DNA from: Paratinospora sagittata
Lineage: Eukaryota > Streptophyta > Magnoliopsida > Ranunculales > Menispermaceae
Direction of reading: 5' to 3'
DNA: 64,000 bases
Assembly (NCBI GenBank): GCA_035771175.1
Contig: CM069613.1
Coordinates: 12,501 to 76,500 of the forward strand
Part shown: positions 46,313 to 57,729 of the stretch, one piece after another
Layout of the letters: each line of letters opens with the position of its first letter
How positions within the stretch are numbered: the stretch's first letter is position 1
Notes under the pieces: model-generated
What the model was told of the DNA's origin: nothing
Database searches by the model: none
What the model saw: the letters and a program-made list of their open reading frames with translations, nothing else
Position numbers and translations under genes: made by a program

Positions 46313-47936
46313 GAGAAAGGAAAGAAGAAGAGAAAGAAAAGAAGAGAAAGGAAAGAAGAAGAGAAGGAAGGAGAGAGTTGCAGGAGGAAGATCCCTGCGA
46401 CGTTTCCATCAAAGAGGTGGATCTTTGGAATATACGGTCAGATTGAGCTCAAATTTTATCAGCACTTTCGTAGCTTATGGTTCTTCATTATGGTCGGTGG
46501 AGATCTTGATCAGAGGTTTCGTCTAAGAGATCTAACCTCTCAAACAAAGCCAATCGGAAAGTCTAGATTTCTCGCACCATTTCGGTCAAACTTGTAGATC
46601 TCCTAAATCTACCGTTAGATGGCTACCAAATTTGGGTATGTGGTTTAAAACTGATATTTCTACATTCTGAACGGTTGAGATCTTAATTAGAGGCGTTTTC
46701 TAAGAGATATAATCTCTCAAACGAAGCTGGTCGGAATTTCTGGGTTTATTGTTCCGTTTCGGTAAAACTTGTAGATCTCCTCAATCTACCGTTGGATGGA
46801 TATAAAATTTGGGTATGTCGTTTATAATAGATATATCTGTATTCTTAACGGTGGAGATGTTTATAAATTAAATATTTTGTGTGATATAGCCATCTGAGTT
46901 TGGGTATTTGCAGCAGGAAAGGAGAAACTGTCTGATTAGATACTTGTTCATCAAAGATACATATCTTTTCGGTCCACCGTTGGATTGGGCTGATATTTGG
47001 ACAGAAGGTTTGTTTCTTCACATACTTCAATCTGCACGGTTGATTTTGTGATTGCATATTTCTGTTAGTATATTGATACATCTGAACAGAATAATACATG
47101 TGAAGAATGGTAGGGTTGTTTGTATTAGACCTACATTTAGAATATGAACTTAGACCTTTCCAAATAGCTTGCATGTCAACTATGTTGACCTAGTTGCCAT
47201 TGTTGATGAACCCATGATGCAAAATCAGTGATATACATGGCTGAACATGGTGACCTAGTGTAAATCGACAATATGGCCTAAGTATGGAAATTCCATATTT
47301 TAGGGCTTTTGATGCTTTTGGCCTAGAATCATTGATTTGATGCAACTTATGTTTAATTAAGCATGATTAGGGTTGGTTATGTTACTGATTTGGTGGTTGT
47401 GACCATATCATAGGTTAGGCCTACTTGTGATCAAGTGACCCAATTTGGACATGTTTATGCCTAAGGAATTGAAAATCAGTATTTTTGATTAATAGAATGG
47501 TTTATGAATGAGAACTATGCATTAGAGGCCTAAGTCATGTGATTTGAGTTGAATGATGGGATTAAATGGGATTTAGGCCTATTAATTATATGTGGGCTAA
47601 TTTAGGGTTGATGTGTAATGTCTATGTAATTGAGCATAGAAATTGATGTATGGTAGGATATTGATGAATGTTTCAGGATCTTGACTTGGGTTGATTCGGT
47701 TTGGTGATCGTGTGTGGTTAAGTACTCTCGCGAGGCTTGGTTGTGAGTAGACTTCACTTATGATTATATCATTTATGTCATCATATCACTTATATATATT
47801 GTATGTTGAAAGCATGAATGTGTTCCAATGTTTTGAATGATGCATTGATTTGAGAAAACCTTATGACTTTGGTTGGGCCCATCTATCTGGCTAATAGGGG
47901 GACTTGACCTTGTCGTATGAGGGTTTTAAGAAGGAA

Positions 47937-48040
47937 ATGATTGGGATCAACGGCACGGTGAAATAGACGTGTACTAGTAACCCAAATAAACATGATTGGG
48001 ATCAACGGCACGGTGAAATAGACGTGTACTAGTAACCCAA
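47937..48040 (+). repeat. Tandem duplication, 54-bp spacing
   Basis: ATGATTGGGATCAACGGCAC starts at 47,937 and about 47,991, each followed by GGTGAAATAGACGTGTACTA and GTAACCCAA. The copies are identical apart from the linker, so this is recent. Confidence 0.8.
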
Positions 48041-50353
48041 GGCATGTGGAATGTGGATCCAAATTGATAAACTTTTACTTGCATCGAACTTATTATAAAT
48101 GTTTGATATCTATATGTTATGAGCTTTTAATCATGCTACACATTGACATGCATACATGATATTTATTGATGAGTATTGATAACATATTTGAATTCTATTC
48201 ACTGGGCATCGTTGGCTCACCCTCATTTTCCTCTTTCAGGTCCTTCTGTCCCGAATAAGGGCAAAGGAGTAGTAATATCTTGAGGGCCTTGCCTGCGAGA
48301 GAATCCAAGGCCTCGATGTAAGTTGAGAGGCATTTTGATTGAATTGTGTTTAAATTATGAAGTACTATATTTTGGATTATGTAATTATAACACTTACCAC
48401 ATTGTAGTATGGGTGAGTTGGGACTTGTTAGATAGACTATGTGGGCATATGATGGTTTTATTTGTACCCACAATTTTGGACTTTATGAGTATATCAATTT
48501 TAATGGACTGTAGGGATTATGATTATTATTTATGGTTCATTTTTTTGTGGATTATCTCTTGTCTTGGATGATTAATACGGTGGGTAGTTTTGTTTAATAC
48601 CTTTTGATATCATATTGTTGTTTGGGATAAGGCTTGTAGGGTCTCAACCACCTCACGGGAGTTGAGGAGTGGTCGGAGATGCCTACGCCGGGCGTCCCGC
48701 CCCGACATTCCGCATGCCATTCCTTGCGGGGTTGGTGGTCCGGGGCGCGGGGTCGCCACACTATAGACTATGCTCAAATTCATTTCATGGAACATTAAAA
48801 CATGCATAACACTTATAGATATCAATTCAAATTAGTTTATGTAATACAATGCCATATATAGAAATTCAAATGTAAAGGGACACTCACAACTCGATTAGCT
48901 AGGCTTAGCCAATCCAATCCGATCAAAGAAAGCACTGGAACGCACCAACACACTCCTAAGCACCACAACCTCCAATTGGCCTCTTTGGGTTACTTAGATC
49001 ATTCACAAAACCCTGCAAATGACATGGTTCACACAATACTGAAAATCAACCTTAAAGTGTATCAAACAACCATGTTTAAACTCAACTACATAGCTAATTA
49101 AGATTCTAAAATAGTCAAACCCATGAGCCAATTCCATATTGCTCAATTTAACTATTTAATACTACAATAACCCACATTTAACCCAATTGAATGCGATAGG
49201 TTGATCCAACCACTATACTACAAAGCATTCAATTATAAATAAGGTTAATTAGACTAATTTCATGACAATTTGATCAATTGACATCAACTAGGTCAAAATC
49301 CCCAAATTCATTGCAATTTCCCAAATTACATGGCCTAGGCCAACATTGCACTACACCTAGGGTTTTTAGCCATCAAGATCAGTAAATTGGAGCACTACAC
49401 ATCCACATTTACCCATCTAATCAACATACATCACACACAAATTCAATGGCAAACCCTAAGTCCAAAATCCTAGGTTTAGGTCAATACACATAACCACTCC
49501 AATTTCTTGTTAGAAATTGAGGGTTTTACCGTCCATAGGTTCCCAATGGCCTCTAATCATACATATATGACATGCAAAGCCTAAATCCTAAGTGTGTTCT
49601 TCCACCACCCTCCACAAATTTCGGGATTCATGTGTGGAATCACATCATTAGGGGTTGTTCTAGGTTAGGGAAGGCCATTAACATCATAAACAAGCATAAA
49701 ACAGCCTAAACATACAAACCCTATGTCAAGAACACACCAAATTCGGGATTCATAGCAAACCCTAGGTCAAAAGAAAGCTTGCAAACACACATGAAAGAGA
49801 TAGAAGGAAGAAAATGGGGAAGAATGGTATACCTTAGAGGGCTTTTTGAGCAAAAATCACTAAAATCCTAACTTTCCTCTCCTTTTCTCTTCTCCACCTC
49901 TTTTCCTTCTTTTCTAAGTGAAAAATGAGCAAGTGAGTTGAAAATGAGGTGTTAGTTGCATAAATAGACAAGTTTGGGTCCACCAAAAAAAATTCAAAAT
50001 TTGCATTTTACCCAGGTGAAGCGCGTTTCAAGGATTTTTTTGGCTTGGAAGCCTTTCGGCTAGTGTGAAACCACATTCCAGCACCACTGAATCACATTTC
50101 AGTTTTCCAGATTTTCAGATTTTTCATCTTTTCGAGACACGGTCAATACACATCGAAATTTCAAGTATAATAGGTCGATTTCTATGTAAAATTGAGTTTC
50201 AGACTCATTTCTAATATCCTTCCGCCCATTCGGGCACAATACATGGACCTATGGAATCGAAACACGTACAAATACACATATACGCGTATCTGAGTACTCT
50301 ACGATCAAGATGACATCATCTTAAGGTACGGGCGTTACAATGACGATCGCCCA

Positions 50354-50762
50354 TGTCACGCCCCGGCCGCCGCCTCGAGCGCGGGCGCACTACCACGACC
50401 TCAGCCGTGTGGCGAACGCCAGCCATTATATATCCACAGTATTGTCTTCATTGGGGTCCACAGAACACTGCACGCACCCAACGACCTTTGTCCTTTCCCT
50501 TTGACCTTTGAGCCATTGGTTCAATGGATACTCAAGTTGCGAAATCTAACCTTATGAGAAAGAGGTTGCGAGTTCGAACTTGGGGGAGGCCCCTGGACTA
50601 TGCAGTGTTCTGCATAGGGAAAGGACAAAGGTCATTGGGTGCGTGCAGTGTTCTGTGGACCCCAATGAAGACAATACTGTGGATATATAATGGCTGGCGT
50701 TCGCCACACGGCTGAGGTCGTGGTGGTGCGCCCGCGCTCGCGGCGGCGGCCGGGGCGTGACA
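50354..50762. repeat. 146-bp-armed stem-loop with pol III-like loop
   Basis: Arms 50,354-50,499 and 50,617-50,762 are reverse complements with only a few mismatches, including GC-rich ends (GGCCGCCGCC). The 117-base loop holds TTGGTTCAATGGATACTC (A-box-like) and GCGAGTTCGAACTTGG (B-box-like). Confidence 0.8.
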
Positions 50763-50794
50763 AAAAGGCCTTATGTATACATAAGGCCTTTTTG
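50763..50794. repeat. Palindromic linker
   Basis: A perfect palindrome of about 32 bp centred on GTATAC, with core CCTTATGTATACATAAGG and A5/T5 outer parts. It recurs at about 54,885-54,912 and 55,320-55,350, and as a half at 59,017-59,033. Confidence 0.85.
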
Positions 50795-50889
50795 TCACCC
50801 CCTGGGTTGCACAGCGTGCCCCTACCTAGGTGCGGGCGCACCCCCTCGGGGCGAACGCCTAGCCATAGTACCACATAATATTGTCCTAT

Positions 50890-51019
50890 CGCCATGTAGC
50901 AACCCAACCGCAGCTGGTCTACATCGAAACGATTATTTGTCCCTACTATTCCCTCATGAATAGTAGGGACAAATAATCGTTTCGATGTAGACCAGCTGCG
51001 GTTGGGTTGCTACATGGCG
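50890..51019. repeat. Perfect 61-bp inverted repeat with 8-nt loop
   Basis: Arm 50,890-50,950 and arm 50,959-51,019 are exact reverse complements; the loop is CCCTCATG. The RNA would fold as one uninterrupted hairpin, and perfect pairing implies recent origin or gene conversion. Confidence 0.9.
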
Positions 51020-51859
51020 AAGGGTTTACATTGAAGCTCGCTTTGAACGATAGGAAAGTTTGAATCTCACATCACCTTAAGGAGTAAGTCTAGAAGTGTA
51101 CATCTCAGGTAGATGACACATAAGCATCACAACCACAGGACGCCATTGAGACTTGAGCCTAAAAAAGAGTTTTTGGCTGCCTCACCTTCGAAAACACCTT
51201 GAGGCATAAGTCACAACGTAATTTTAGGCTGCTTCATGGGGGTCTCACATTGTTTAGGGCTTCCCAGCAAAGAAGAAAATGATGCAATAAACCACTCTTC
51301 TTTTGGGTAAGAAGCCACCATTAACTACCTCCAACTCTCATAGTCTTACCCATTTGCACCTAATCATTGTAAAGTTAAAAGATCAATTCTTGGTGATTCC
51401 ATCTGTTGAAGCCTATGTTGCTCAAGTTTTCCCCCGCTCTTCAAATTCCCATCACTCTAAGATTAGTAGTCTTTTGGATGTGTTGCTTATTTCTAATCCT
51501 TCTCCCCTACCTTCTCTAAAGTTCTCAACAAGGAATAGCACAAGTATGGGGCAAAGGGCTTCCTAGGTAGTGAATTTTATTATACACAGATGAAGAGGGA
51601 ATCCAGAAAGGATTTAGCTAGTGGAGGCATTTGTCATGCTCCTAATGTTGCAAATGTTGCAAAATCAGTGTGGACTCTCTCATTGTGTTGGAACCTTAGC
51701 GACGGCATACCCATAACTATCCACTCAGAGTGGACAACGGAAGTGGCGCTCCTCAGTACTTAACTACAACAGTGGTACTATGGTTAGGCGTTCGCCCCGA
51801 GGGAGTGCGCCCGCACCTGGGTAGGGGGCACGCTGTGCAACCCAGGGTGTGACAGCCCA

Positions 51860-52006
51860 GGCCCTTGTTTTATATTGCCTGGACAACAAAGTGCGCATCT
51901 CCTTGCCTTACATCATCCTACAACAAATGGCTAAAATCGTCAGAAACCATGAGATGAAGGAGTATCTGGGCTATGGAACACTCATCATGAGGTTGTTGGC
52001 CGCGCT
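51860..52006 (+). pseudogene. Relic of 'putative plant transposon protein' ORF, part 2
   Basis: The plus strand reads ALVLYCLDNKVRISLPYIIL, then KEYLGYGTLIMRLLAAL, the C-terminal part of the domain seen at 44,471-44,916. It is separated from part 1 by a minus-strand LTR and a foldback element, and cut at 52,006 by the next element. Confidence 0.5.
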
Positions 52007-53510
52007 TGATAGTTGCATATCTAGATAGGTTTTAGAGTATGTTTTAGGATAATTTATGTATTAGTTTCATGTGTTTATGTTAGTTTTGATGTAATTGTTA
52101 GTTTAGGATTATTTGGGTTTTTATGCATTATTTTGGTTTATTAGTTTATGATTTGATTCAATTTATATTTGAGTGTGTTATTAATTTGATTTGTTGTGTT
52201 TTGTAGGTATTTAGATGTGTTAATCATGGTTTTGGATGATGAAAACATGTACAAGAAGATGCAAAAGAGAAGCTTGAAGAACCCAAGTCCAAAAAGAGGT
52301 GAAAATTGGATAAGTACAAGCAGAAAGAAGGAAAGTCGATGTTCTGAGTGCCGCGGCATTGCTGGGTGGTGAAACGCAGAAGGAAAAGAAGGCTCAGAGC
52401 GTCGCGGCGCTGAAAGGGTACAACTTGCGATTTTTGCAAGTTAAAAGTGGTTTTTCCCCACTTTCCAATTCGAATTCCACATGACTTTGGGGCATATTAT
52501 ATATCAAAATTTAGGATTTTTCAAGAGGAATACATTGGAAGAGAGTGGAGAACGAAGGTTTACGACTGCAGCGAAGTGGAAAAGAAGATCTATATTAAAG
52601 ACTATTCACAATCTCTACAACATTCTAATTTGTTTTTCTTGGTTCTTATTCATGTTCAAACTTATATTTTATGTGTTTATGTCTTTAGTTATGAACTAAA
52701 TCCTTTATCTAGAGGTGTAGATTGATCCGAGCTTAATACTATGTCTTAGATTTTATGGTTTAATTATTATTAATAAAGTTTCTTTAGTTTATTTACATTT
52801 TCAGGGTGTAATGTTTTTTATCCATTGGCCAAGGATTGAATGATCATAGACTTGAGGTAGATGCTTCAAAAGAGGGTACCTTGGGTTTGAACAAGAAAAA
52901 TATAACTTAGGCTATCGTGAGACTCAAAAGGAGATCGAGAACCTTTAAAGTCGTTAAAAGAAAATCATGGAACTTAATGAGTTATTATCATCTTAGGTTT
53001 TCATCGAAAGAGTAAAGCCAAGATGATAATAATATGCTCTAGTTGTTGCTCCAAAAGAGGGAATTAGAAACGTTAAGATTTTTGACTTATAAACGAAAGA
53101 ACTGATTTAATGATAAATATATATATAAAGGCATAGTTGAGAGTAAGGTGATATCGATCCTCTAGACTATTCTATCTCTGATTTTTTATCTATTTACATT
53201 GCATTGCTTTAGTTTACTTTCTAGTTATTTAATTGTTTATTTATTTCACTTAATCACTCAAATTCGATTTTTTAAATAAAGTTAGGGTTAGTAAAACAAA
53301 ATTTAGTATGAGTGTCAATCCTAGAGGACGACAACCCAATATCTCATCGGTTTTATATCATAACTTGACACCATACGCTTGCGGTTTGCACGTAACAACG
53401 CTAAATATCGATACTAGGGACACCAACACCGTACCCCTAACTCGACCAGTCCAAATATGCTCCTTTTCCAAAACCTTCAACTCAAGGAGGGGCATGACGA
53501 ATGAATAACT
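52007..53510 (+). mobile_element. Probable 5' LTR of an Athila/Tat-like element
   Basis: It starts TGATAGTTGCATATC after the interrupted ORF. It contains CGCGGCATTGCTGG and GCGTCGCGGCGCTGAAAGGG of the type common in such LTRs, and late in it CACCATACGCTTGCGG. At 53,514 is TGGCACTACCTCGGGGG, in the place of and resembling the TGGCGCCGTTGCCGGGG primer-binding site of the group. The exact 3' end was not fixed. Confidence 0.45.
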
Positions 53511-53580
53511 TTTTGGCACTACCTCGGGGGTAGCCAGTGGAAGCCGACGAAGATCCCAACATAGGATTCCAAATCGGGGG

Positions 53581-53792
53581 ATGCCAAATAATGGCGCGGG
53601 ACAACAGGCAGGGACACATCCCAATGTGAATGCCGAGCAAATGTTTGGAGAAGAATTGCTCGGAGATTACACTAGAGTGCAAGTGGGAAACTTTGACTGG
53701 GATGATCAAGGCCTTGGGAGACAGGGAGTCTCGGTGAACCCACCCTTCCAGGGCTTCCCAACTCAGGCAAACATGACCTCTCAAGGAATTCC
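53581..53792 (+). pseudogene. Gag-like ORF of the Athila/Tat-like element, part 1
   Basis: It reads NNGAGQQAGTHPNVNAEQMF, then NPPFQGFPTQANMTSQGIP, and is then broken at 53,792 by a solo LTR. The frame resumes at 56,530 with a similar repeat (NQPFQYFLTHVNMTFQGI). No known domain was recognised; position after a primer-binding-site-like motif suggests gag. Confidence 0.5.
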
Positions 53793-56529
53793 TGTAACAC
53801 CCCGTAATTTTAATTAAATACATACGTTGAAGTACGCGTATATCGAGATGTATAATACACATATTTTATACGTATGAGCTAAATATACCTGTGTATGAAA
53901 ATACATACTGGATTTAAGGGGTATTAGTAAATAAATAAAATTATTAAATATGTGGATTGGAGTATGATTTAATGACTTAATGCATAGTATGATGTAATAC
54001 ATGTGTGTATATGAATACATGTGAAATAAGTGAATTGAGTTGATGATAAATGGTTTAATGAATTAAAGTGATTAATTTATGGGGTGAGTTGGTTAATTAT
54101 TGAGCATGAGGGGTATTGGATCATTTGATATAAAATATCTACTATCTCCTTTCTCATCTCAATCTCTCATACGTTAACATAAAAAAAAAAGAATAGAAAA
54201 CGTGTAAAATTAAAAGAAGGGAGATGAGAGGAGTTGCAAATGAAAGAGAGGAAAGAGGAACAAACAGACGAAAGAAGGAAAGAAGAAGAACGGAAGGGAG
54301 AAAGCAGAATTCACGCGAAATCGGGACTTGTGGTAAGCGATTTCTACTCTATTTCTTCGTGAAATTGATCTCTAAGCTAGATGTAACAATTCTAGTGGAG
54401 TAATTTTTGTTGTGGGGTTTTCAAAAATTGGGGTTTTCAAAAATTGGGGTTTTGACCCAACGTGAATAAAAATCCGCTAGAAAGGTAGAAAAACGCTCCC
54501 TAGACTGTCGGGACCCCGAATATGTGGTTAGATTCCATTTCATGATTTTTTGAGACCGTTTGACAAGTTTAATACAATTTACATCTTTCGCAACCTCCCC
54601 TTTAAGAGGTTAGATTTCGCACTTGGAGTAACCACTGAGCCAATGGTTCAGTGGCTACTCAGAATGTGAAATTAGACTCCTTAAGGGAGGTCTCGAGTTC
54701 GATTCTGGGGGAGACCCTTCACTATTCATGAATAGTGGGGGTAAATGATCTAGTCCGTTACTAGGGCCCTGTTGGGTATCGCGAATTCGGCTAGATGTGA
54801 CAATATTATGGATCCATAATGGCTTAGGCGTCGCCCACACCTGGGTAGAGGGCACGCTGTGCAACCCAGGGTGTGACAAAAATGCCTCATGTATACATAA
54901 GGCCTTTTTGTCAGGACTTTGTATACATAATATTGTCTCTACTGTAGCGCACTACAGTGTCCTTTGTCCCCTTGCACACCGCAGCGCACAGGGAGGGCCT
55001 CCCCCAGTTCTAACCCAGGACCTCCCCCTCAGGGAGTCCTCCGTCGCAACCGAGTAGCCACTGAACCATTGGCTCAGTGGTTACTCCAAGTGCGAAATCT
55101 AACCTCTTAAGGGGGAGGTTGCGAGTTCGACTTGGGGGGAGGCCCTTCACTATTCATTAATAGTGGGGGTAAATGATCTAGTCTGTTACTAGGGCCCTGT
55201 TGGGTATCGCGAATTCGGCTAGATGTGACAATATTATGTGGTACTATGGCTAGGCGTTCGCCCTGAGGGGGTGCGCCCACACCTGGGTATGGGGCACGCT
55301 GTGCAACCCAGGGTGTGACAAAAAGGCCTCATGTATACATAAGGCCTTTTTTGTCACACCCTGGGTTGCATAGCGTGCCCCATACCCAGGTGTGGGCGCA
55401 CCCCCTCGGGGCGAACGCCTAAGCCATTATGGATCCATAATATTGACACATCTAGCCGAATTCGCGATGGCCCTAGTAACGGACTAGATCATTTACCCCC
55501 ACTATTCATGAATAGTGATGGGCCTCCCCCAAGTCGAACTCGCAACCTCCCCTTTAAGAGGTTAGATTCCGCACTTGGAGTAACCACTGAGCCAATGGTT
55601 CAGTGGCTACTCAGAATGCGAAATTAGACTCCTTAAGGGAGGTCTCGAGTTCGATTCTGGGGGAGGCCCTTCACTATTCATGAATAGTGGGGGTAAATGA
55701 TCTAGTTCGTTACCAGGGCCCTGTTGGGTAATGCGAATTCGGCTAGATGTGACAATATTATGGATCCATAATGGCTTACGCGTTCGCCCCAAGGGGGTGC
55801 GCCCACACCTGGGTAGGGGCACGCTGTGCGACCCAGGGTGTGACACTGTGGCTACCTTGTAACGGTCATACAAGGGTTAGACCCGCTTTCTTGCCTTGCG
55901 GAGAGGGAGATTGTGCATTGTGTTATTAAAAACTCAAGCAATTTATGTTGTTGACATGTATAATATATTCGTTGAATGATGCATGTGTTGAATCAGAGTT
56001 TGAAACGATTTTAAATGTCATATTTCTCTAAATGTATATAATTGTCATCTCAAGAACTATATTCACTGAGCTGTTGTTTGCTCATCCCATTACCTCCAAT
56101 ATTCAGGTATTGAGTCGAAGGGAAAAGGAAAAATTCGTGAGTGATAATCACGCGAGCCTTCGTCTGGTATGTGTATGTATGCTTGGAGGAAATAGATTAT
56201 ATTTTTGTTATTTTGATATGTATAATTATCACACACTATATATATGTAATATCACCTAGATGGGTTGTGTGGTAATATTATATGATGAAATGAGATGATC
56301 ATAGATATGTATCAGGTGAGAATTTAATTTGTGGAATGAATGGAATGATTATAGAGATCTATATTGGATTTGATTTGTGGTATATTAAAAAAAAATTGCT
56401 GTAACTTTTGGAAATTATTGTGAGACTACGTGAAGGCTGACAGTGTATTGTATATTGTATATGGGTATGTACAGTGTATAGTACACTGTGCTGGTCATGA
56501 CGTCAGCCTACGTCAGGGGCGTCGTGACA
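53793..56529 (+). mobile_element. Solo LTR of family A with foldback segment inside
   Basis: It begins TGTAACACCCCGTAATTTTA and ends GGGGCGTCGTGACA, with ATTCC at 53,788-53,792 and 56,530-56,534. It is the plus-strand relative of the LTRs at 1-7979. The middle (54,589-55,846) is replaced by foldback-family sequence. The missing LTR stretch corresponds to about 1520-2230 of the first copies. 55,847-56,529 again matches the LTR 3' part. Confidence 0.8.
54589..55846. repeat. Composite of foldback/pol III-like units
   Basis: It contains at least three tRNA-like heads on the plus strand (B-box-like GAGTTCGATTCTGGG near 54,694 and 55,646; GAGTTCGACTTGG near 55,120) and one or two on the minus strand (near 55,530). 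Two head-to-head joints of the type CCACTGAGCCAATGGTTCAG (54,632 and 55,586) and two palindromic linkers (54,885, 55,320) are present. Tails read GTTGGGTATCGCGAATTCGG, TAGATGTGACAATATTATG and CACGCTGTGC..CCCAGGGTGTGACA. It is not a clean insertion, since LTR sequence was lost at the join. Confidence 0.7.
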
Positions 56530-56979
56530 ATTCCAGCTCAGGAGGTCCCCTATCAAGCAATCCCAGAAATTCCAGTGAACCAACCGTTCCAGTATTTCCT
56601 GACTCATGTAAATATGACCTTCCAGGGAATCTTAGTTCAGGAAGTTCCTACTCAACAGGTTCCAAAATCTCCGCCACAAACCGATATGTCCCCATCAATA
56701 AGCCTCTCGCCTTATCAGACCAACAACCATCCACAAACATATTGCTTAACCTATCAACCCACCAATAACTTAAAGGCATTTGTGATGTCTCAAATAATGG
56801 GACTGACAAGAGAAATGGGAGACACGTGGAGGGATGTAAGTAGAAATTTTAGAGAATTGGGTGATAGAATTCATGAATTAGAAGTCGAACACAGCTCCTC
56901 TCGTCGTTCCTCCAACAGTCGCTCTGTGACGAATAGGAGAACTAGACAAAGTAGTAGGCACCAAAATACTGGTGTGTAA
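56530..56979 (+). pseudogene. Gag-like ORF of the Athila/Tat-like element, part 2
   Basis: It continues part 1 across the solo LTR: AQEVPYQAIPEIPVNQPFQY, then MSQIMGLTREMGDTWRDVSR and NFRELGDRIHELEVE, a helical, coiled-coil-like stretch, ending with an Arg/Ser-rich tail (RRSSNSRSV...RQSSRHQ) that could bind nucleic acid. A stop is at 56,977-56,979. Homology to a named domain was not recognised. Confidence 0.5.
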
Positions 56980-57729
56980 AAAAACAATTTTTTATGAATG
57001 AAAATCTTGTTTGTAACTATGTTTGGTGGGAATACTTGTAACTTTAATTCTCTTGTATCACTAACTTTGGGGTGAAATGGGATGCAACAAAATATACTAG
57101 ACAAAATTGGGAAGCAAGGAAACCCATGACCTTGTGTGGCAAATCATCTCGGGAGGTTGAATCACTAATACTATCACTAAGTTTACTCGGAATGGGATGA
57201 ATAAACTTAGAGGATATCATTGGTGAACTTCTTCCCAAAAAGAAGTTTGAAAAGACTGCATCTATACCACTTGACTTGGTTACCTCCATTTTCACCAAAT
57301 TTACATGGAATGTGACATGAGAACTTGAGGATGATCGAAGGAAACCAAGAAAATGAGTTGGAATGCATAGGAACGCCGTAGAACATTTAGATTATGGCAT
57401 TTACCGAGAATAGTCTCAGAAATTCTATGACTCGTATGAGTTTTCAAAAAAAAAAAAGTAAGTATATTCAACGAAACCTAACAAAAACATTTAAGAAAAA
57501 GGTTTGAAGACTACACTTATATTGTATGAACTGTTTCAATTTTGCTTTATACCTAGGCCAAAATGCGATGGTCATATGAATTCTTTAACTCCTCATCAAT
57601 ACCTTACATTATACCTAGAAAACTATGTGGATCAATATTTGCAGAACTTTTGAATCTATGAATTGTTAAGAATATCACCTTGCTATATTGTTCTTGGCTT
57701 TATTTAATGGAAGCCTTTTAAAGAAGAGT
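56980..57729. other. Retroelement internal sequence, no domain recognised
   Basis: AT-rich sequence following the gag-like stop. No coherent frame. It is bounded on the right by the minus-strand LTR. Confidence 0.4.

Larger units (their letters stand above)
45691..48760 (+). mobile_element. Solo LTR, 3.07 kb
   Basis: It begins TGTGACGCCCCG and ends GGGGTCGCCACA, with CTATA at 45,686-45,690 and 48,761-48,765. It is the inverted relative of 57,730-61,662, matching over the full span. No gag or pol is inside. It has local tandem repeats at 46,115-46,312 and 47,937-48,040. Confidence 0.85.
44917..50339 (-). mobile_element. LTR (minus orientation), split by a solo LTR
   Basis: The left end is TGTGACGTTATGACC and the right end ACGGGCGTTACA, each fitting an LTR terminus. 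GAGCTACAACAAGCTCAGTG at about 45,272 is the usual LTR block in reverse. The copy is interrupted at 45,691-48,760, leaving about 2.35 kb of its own sequence. Flanking 5-mers (CTATC and ATGAC) do not match, so a deletion or different true ends are possible. Confidence 0.55.
50354..51854. mobile_element. Foldback element with tRNA-like loop, 1.5 kb
   Basis: The ends are TGTCACGCCCCGG and CCCAGGGTGTGACA, with GCCCA on both sides (50,349-50,353 and 51,855-51,859). The left third (50,354-50,762) is a stem-loop with 146-bp arms. Then come a perfect palindromic linker and a 61-bp perfect hairpin (50,890-51,019). The last 85 bp (about 51,770-51,854) are an inverted copy of 50,795-50,880. No protein coding was seen; the middle 51,020-51,700 has no recognised domain. 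It interrupts the 'putative plant transposon protein' relic. Confidence 0.75.

Noticed and set aside
44917..50339. Solo LTR with target duplication
   Set aside because: The ends look right but flanking 5-mers differ, so I list it as an LTR without claiming a clean insertion.
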